From Undaria pinnatifida (lineage: Eukaryota > Sar > Phaeophyceae > Laminariales > Alariaceae), in contig JABAKD010000024.1 in NCBI GenBank assembly GCA_012845835.1, positions 8,554,103 through 8,618,102 of the forward strand: DNA of 64,000 nucleotides, in the 5' to 3' direction. Each line of letters opens with the position of its first letter. The stretch's first letter is position 1. Under the pieces are notes generated by a model, which was given only the letters and a program-made list of their open reading frames with translations, had not been told where the DNA came from and did not search any database. The position numbers were made by a program, and so were the translations under genes. Below are positions 61,365-64,000 of the stretch, in pieces.

Positions 61365-61760
61365 TCCCCACCTGATTGATGATCTAGGTCTTTTTCGTGG
61401 GAAGATCGGTATGGTCTATTAAATAGCTCATGTTACCGGGTGAGAGCCGTACGATCTGCTTGATCTAGCAAAGGTCTCCGGGATTGGATATGAACTATCT
61501 ATGCACAGATCCTGCACAGTATATCAAAATGGAAGATACGGGATATACTATAAATGATCTATATGATCTACATGATCTACACGATCTACATGACTTACAT
61601 CATTTACATGATCTACATGATCTAGACGATCTACTTTATCTAAATGATCCACATGGTCTAGATAATATATATGATATATATGATCTGCATGATCTGCATG
61701 ATCTACATGGTCTATACATGATCTAGATAGATCATGATTTATCCGAGGTGGGCGGTATTA
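61365..61760. repeat. GATC-rich family: inverted body plus ATGATCTAC array
   Basis: The body runs in reverse to 58560-58735 (GATAGATCACC, CCCCACCTGATTGATGATCT, GCTCATGTTACCGGGTGAGA, CACAGATCCTGCACAG). About 20 ATGATCTAC/GATCTACATGATC words then follow over 61550-61735. Frames reading DLHDLHDL are artefacts. Confidence 0.85.
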
Positions 61761-61834
61761 TCAAATTCGGTTGTTGGGTGTTGGGTGAGATAGGGAGCTC
61801 TGCAACCGAGGAGCTCCCGACATATACTGTAGAT

Positions 61835-62125
61835 GGTTGACCAAGGCTACCGTGGGGGTGGTGGGTCCCCTCTTTTTCACTGTTGGGTTTGACCTACCAT
61901 GCTATCATACTCGCACAAGTAACTCCATACCTCACAGACGAAACGACTTTAGGCGATTAGCTTGGCGCAGCGTACCTAACCACTCCATCGCGCATTACTT
62001 TCAAAAAATGAAAACGGCACCACCCTAACTTGAGACCGCAACAAGAAAAGGAGGGTCGTTCGCGCGATGGACCCCGAGCCACGAATGAAGAGGGACCCAA
62101 AAGTGACCCCCCCCCGCTGTACCGT
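61835..62125. mobile_element. Possible MITE with CTACCGTGGGGG-type ends
   Basis: AAGGCTACCGTGGGGGTGGT then GGGTCCC at the left face GGGACCCAAAAGTGACCCCC and GTACCGTAGCTTTT at the right. The interior has the word TCGCGCGATGGACCCCGAGC, also seen at 9690, 46320, 47590 and 48165, which suggests a further dispersed family. Confidence 0.5.
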
Positions 62126-62139
62126 AGCTTTTGTCTGAT

Positions 62140-62470
62140 CCGGGTGATCTAGATGATCTAGACGATCTAGATGATCTAGATGAGGATGTGTCCAAAATGT
62201 TCAGTTTGATCAAAATCGGTTTTTGGGCGAGATATGGAGCTCTACATCCGAGGAGCTCCAGATGTATACTGTAGATGATCTAGATGATCTAGATGATCTA
62301 GATGTTATATCATCTATGTATGATCTATATGGCCTATATGATCTATACGATCTATATGATCTGTATGATCTGTATCATCTGTATTATCTATATTATATAT
62401 ATGAGTTAGATGATCTAGATGATCTAGATGATCTAGATGGATGATGATCTGTCAGAGGTGTGCAATTTTT
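62140..62470. repeat. GATCTAGAT arrays separated by a 90-base body
   Basis: GATGATCTAGATGATCTAGA tracts at 62145-62185, 62270-62300 and 62405-62440, and GATCTATATGATCTGTATG words at 62310-62400. Bodies with GGTTTTTGGGCGAGATATGG and GAGCTC words repeat after each tract (61770, 62210, 62485). Confidence 0.9.
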
Positions 62471-62568
62471 GTCGAACTCGGTTGTTGGGTGAGATATGGA
62501 GCTCGTCAACCGCGGAGCTGCAGACCATTTGGGTGCTATGATGCACGTATCGTGGTACGCCTCAAGGA

Positions 62569-62760
62569 GACAAGTGCTACGACAGAGATATTAAGGTATA
62601 CCACTTTCGGGCTATTTTTCTTTCTTGATGACGGGTCTCCTTAACCTTGCCGTAACCTTGCCTTAACCCGCAATCGTTGGATTTTTTTTTTATTTTTTTG
62701 CAGTGTGTTTTTTATTTTATCGTGTAACTAGGCCATGGGATTGCTCACCGGGTTACACGT
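62569..62760 (+). mobile_element. MITE family 1 left half
   Basis: AAGTGCTACGACAGAGATAT, TTAAGGTATACCACTTTCGG, TGATGACGGGTCTCCTTAAC, AATCGTTGGA and TAGGCCATGGGATTGCTCAC. The right half is absent. Confidence 0.65.
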
Positions 62761-62959
62761 TCGTTATGATAAAAAATCTCTTTTTCCTCGGAGGGGTATA
62801 GCCTCAGAGGGGTATAGAGAAGGAGGGTATGTCGGTCTTTGGAATGAAATGCGAAGGGTGGCAAAAGGCTGCTCAGAAGGCCGGCAGATGGTTTCGACGG
62901 ATAGAGGACGGAGCCGAGTTGTTCATGCGGAAATGACATAAGACGGAGAGACGCAGAGA

Positions 62960-63300
62960 CGCAGAGATGCAGAGCAACACGCAAAGGCCGCGGCAGCGCC
63001 ATCCACCGTCGGCATCTCTAAGCGGCCGGGGGGAGGGGGAGGGGGGGGCGGGGAGGGGGAGGGGGGGGGGGGGGGCAGGGGGGGGCGTCGTGCCCAAGAG
63101 ACTGAAGTCTGGATCTGTCCATCATCGTCTTGAAATTCGTGGGCCTTCCAATGGCCGTCACAAGGTAGAGTAAGGCCGCCCTGACTTCTTCGCCATGTTG
63201 CGTTCTCTCCCCAGTGCCATTGATGATGCACTTGATACCCTCTATGAGCCCAATGCCGTCTTTAGTCTGTTCCTAGGGTCTGCTAGTATGACATTTTTTT
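62960..63300 (+). other. Possible coding remnant, strand unresolved
   Basis: A G-rich tract (63025-63085) is followed by a segment readable as KRLKSGSVHHRLEIRGPSNG on the plus strand. A good acceptor (TTGCGTTCTCTCCCCAG, ending 63211) leads to AIDDALDTLYEPNAVFSLF. The minus strand reads GHWKAHEFQDDDGQIQTSVS through the same bases. None is recognised. Composition and the acceptor hint at a real exon nearby, but I cannot choose a frame. Confidence 0.2.
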
Positions 63301-63450
63301 TCTCTTTTCCTTTCCTTGATTCTTCTTCTTGTCTTATTTTTTCTTGCTTGTCTTGTCTTTTCTTTTATTTCCTTTCCTTTTTCGCTTTCTTCTCTTTTCT
63401 TTCCTTTCCTTTCTCTTCTTTTATTTTCTTTGTTCTTTTTTCCAATTGAC
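63290..63450. repeat. TTTCTT/TCTTTCC pyrimidine-rich tract
   Basis: About 160 bases of TTTCTTTTCTT-like low complexity. The Phe/Leu/Ser and Lys/Arg/Glu ORFs across it are artefacts. Confidence 0.85.
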
Positions 63451-63619
63451 TTGCGTCTGACGTGCGTATGCGTCGTGATAGGTAGTACGTGTAATATATA
63501 CGTGGTAGTCCTTGCTGGGTGGCAAGCAGTATAGTCGATTTCTCCAGCCGCGAGTAGTGAGACGTATGCACCAGTATGGGCCTGGCACATCGTAGGCTGA
63601 CTCCCGATTTCACTTTTTA

Positions 63620-63870
63620 TATGTTTCTGGCGGAGGCATGAATTGCGTCAGCTGTGATATATGCGTGTACCACCTTTGGTTTGTTTGTGTTTTTTCCCTG
63701 GGGGTATTCCTCAGCTCCAGAGTAACTGGAGCCTGTCCTGTGACCACGGACTTGATTATGCGAGTTAATGTGGGAACAACAACAACAACAACAACAATAA
63801 CGACGACGACAACCACGACCACAACCACAACCACAACCACAACCACAACCACAACCGCAACAACAAGCGG
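63620..63870 (+). mobile_element. Retroposon-like repeat with (AAC)n tail, copy 3
   Basis: TTCTGGCGGAGGCATGAATT, GGGGGTATTCCTCAGCTCCA and CCTGTGACCACGGACTTGAT run into (AAC)n and then (ACAACC)n to 63870. The tail is longer and more mixed than at 11.3 kb. Confidence 0.8.
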
Positions 63871-64000
63871 TGGACAAGGAGGCGTTGTGGCGTAGTGCAG
63901 ACCTTGGCGTGTTGTCTATGTTGTCACCCTCGCACCTCATTCCGCCCAACCATAACGCTGCTGCCGTTTTTTTTTTTTTCGTCACGCTTCAAGACGCCTG

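Overview
This is a nuclear eukaryotic window. It is dense in transposable elements and tandem repeats, with thinly scattered exons. GT-AG introns, protein segments rich in poly-Ser, poly-Asn and poly-Ala, tRNA-headed SINEs, several MITE families, hAT-like elements and a tyrosine-recombinase element relic point to a large repeat-rich genome. A stramenopile alga such as a brown alga is my best guess. That rests on overall style, not on a diagnostic gene.

The main result is a reconstructed plus-strand gene from about 2.1 to 42.3 kb. Five exons (2106-2369, 19108-19233, 36718-37001, 40795-40971, 42126-42300) join in compatible phases through consensus GT donors and AG acceptors. They encode a 341-residue protein with a Ser-rich N-terminus, two consecutive DEP domains and a basic/Ser tail. 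Its introns are about 16.7, 17.5, 3.8 and 1.2 kb and are filled with repeats. Partial copies of the second exon lie at 22.3 and 22.68 kb. Two further phase-compatible candidate terminal exons lie at 41722-41872 and 43259-43442.

Other coding traces are few. A minus-strand exon with a consensus donor sits at the left edge (392-781). A dead tyrosine-recombinase C-terminus with split direct repeats lies at 12.0-12.9 kb. A tandem CxxC-motif ORF lies at 9.87-10.14 kb. A minus-strand ORF at 50.6-51.46 kb has a TTC4/Cns1-like N-terminal motif plus Asn, Ala and Ser tracts. A one-module ankyrin exon lies at 59685-59789.

The repeats fall into recognisable families. These are a tRNA-derived SINE (four full copies, several fragments, and a head-to-tail array of a related subfamily at 44.6-45.6 kb), a repeat with an (AAC)n tail, MITE family 1 (TIR GACGCGTGCTACGATAGAGG), MITE family 2 (TIR with TCTACGATAGCCCCCCC), and a foldback family with arms of about 300 bp. 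There are also hAT-like elements (one with a perfect 8-bp target duplication), GGGTC arrays, degenerate TTAGGG arrays, GATCTA arrays and many minisatellites. Several elements are nested or internally amplified. All family names are local to this window, and no database search was possible.
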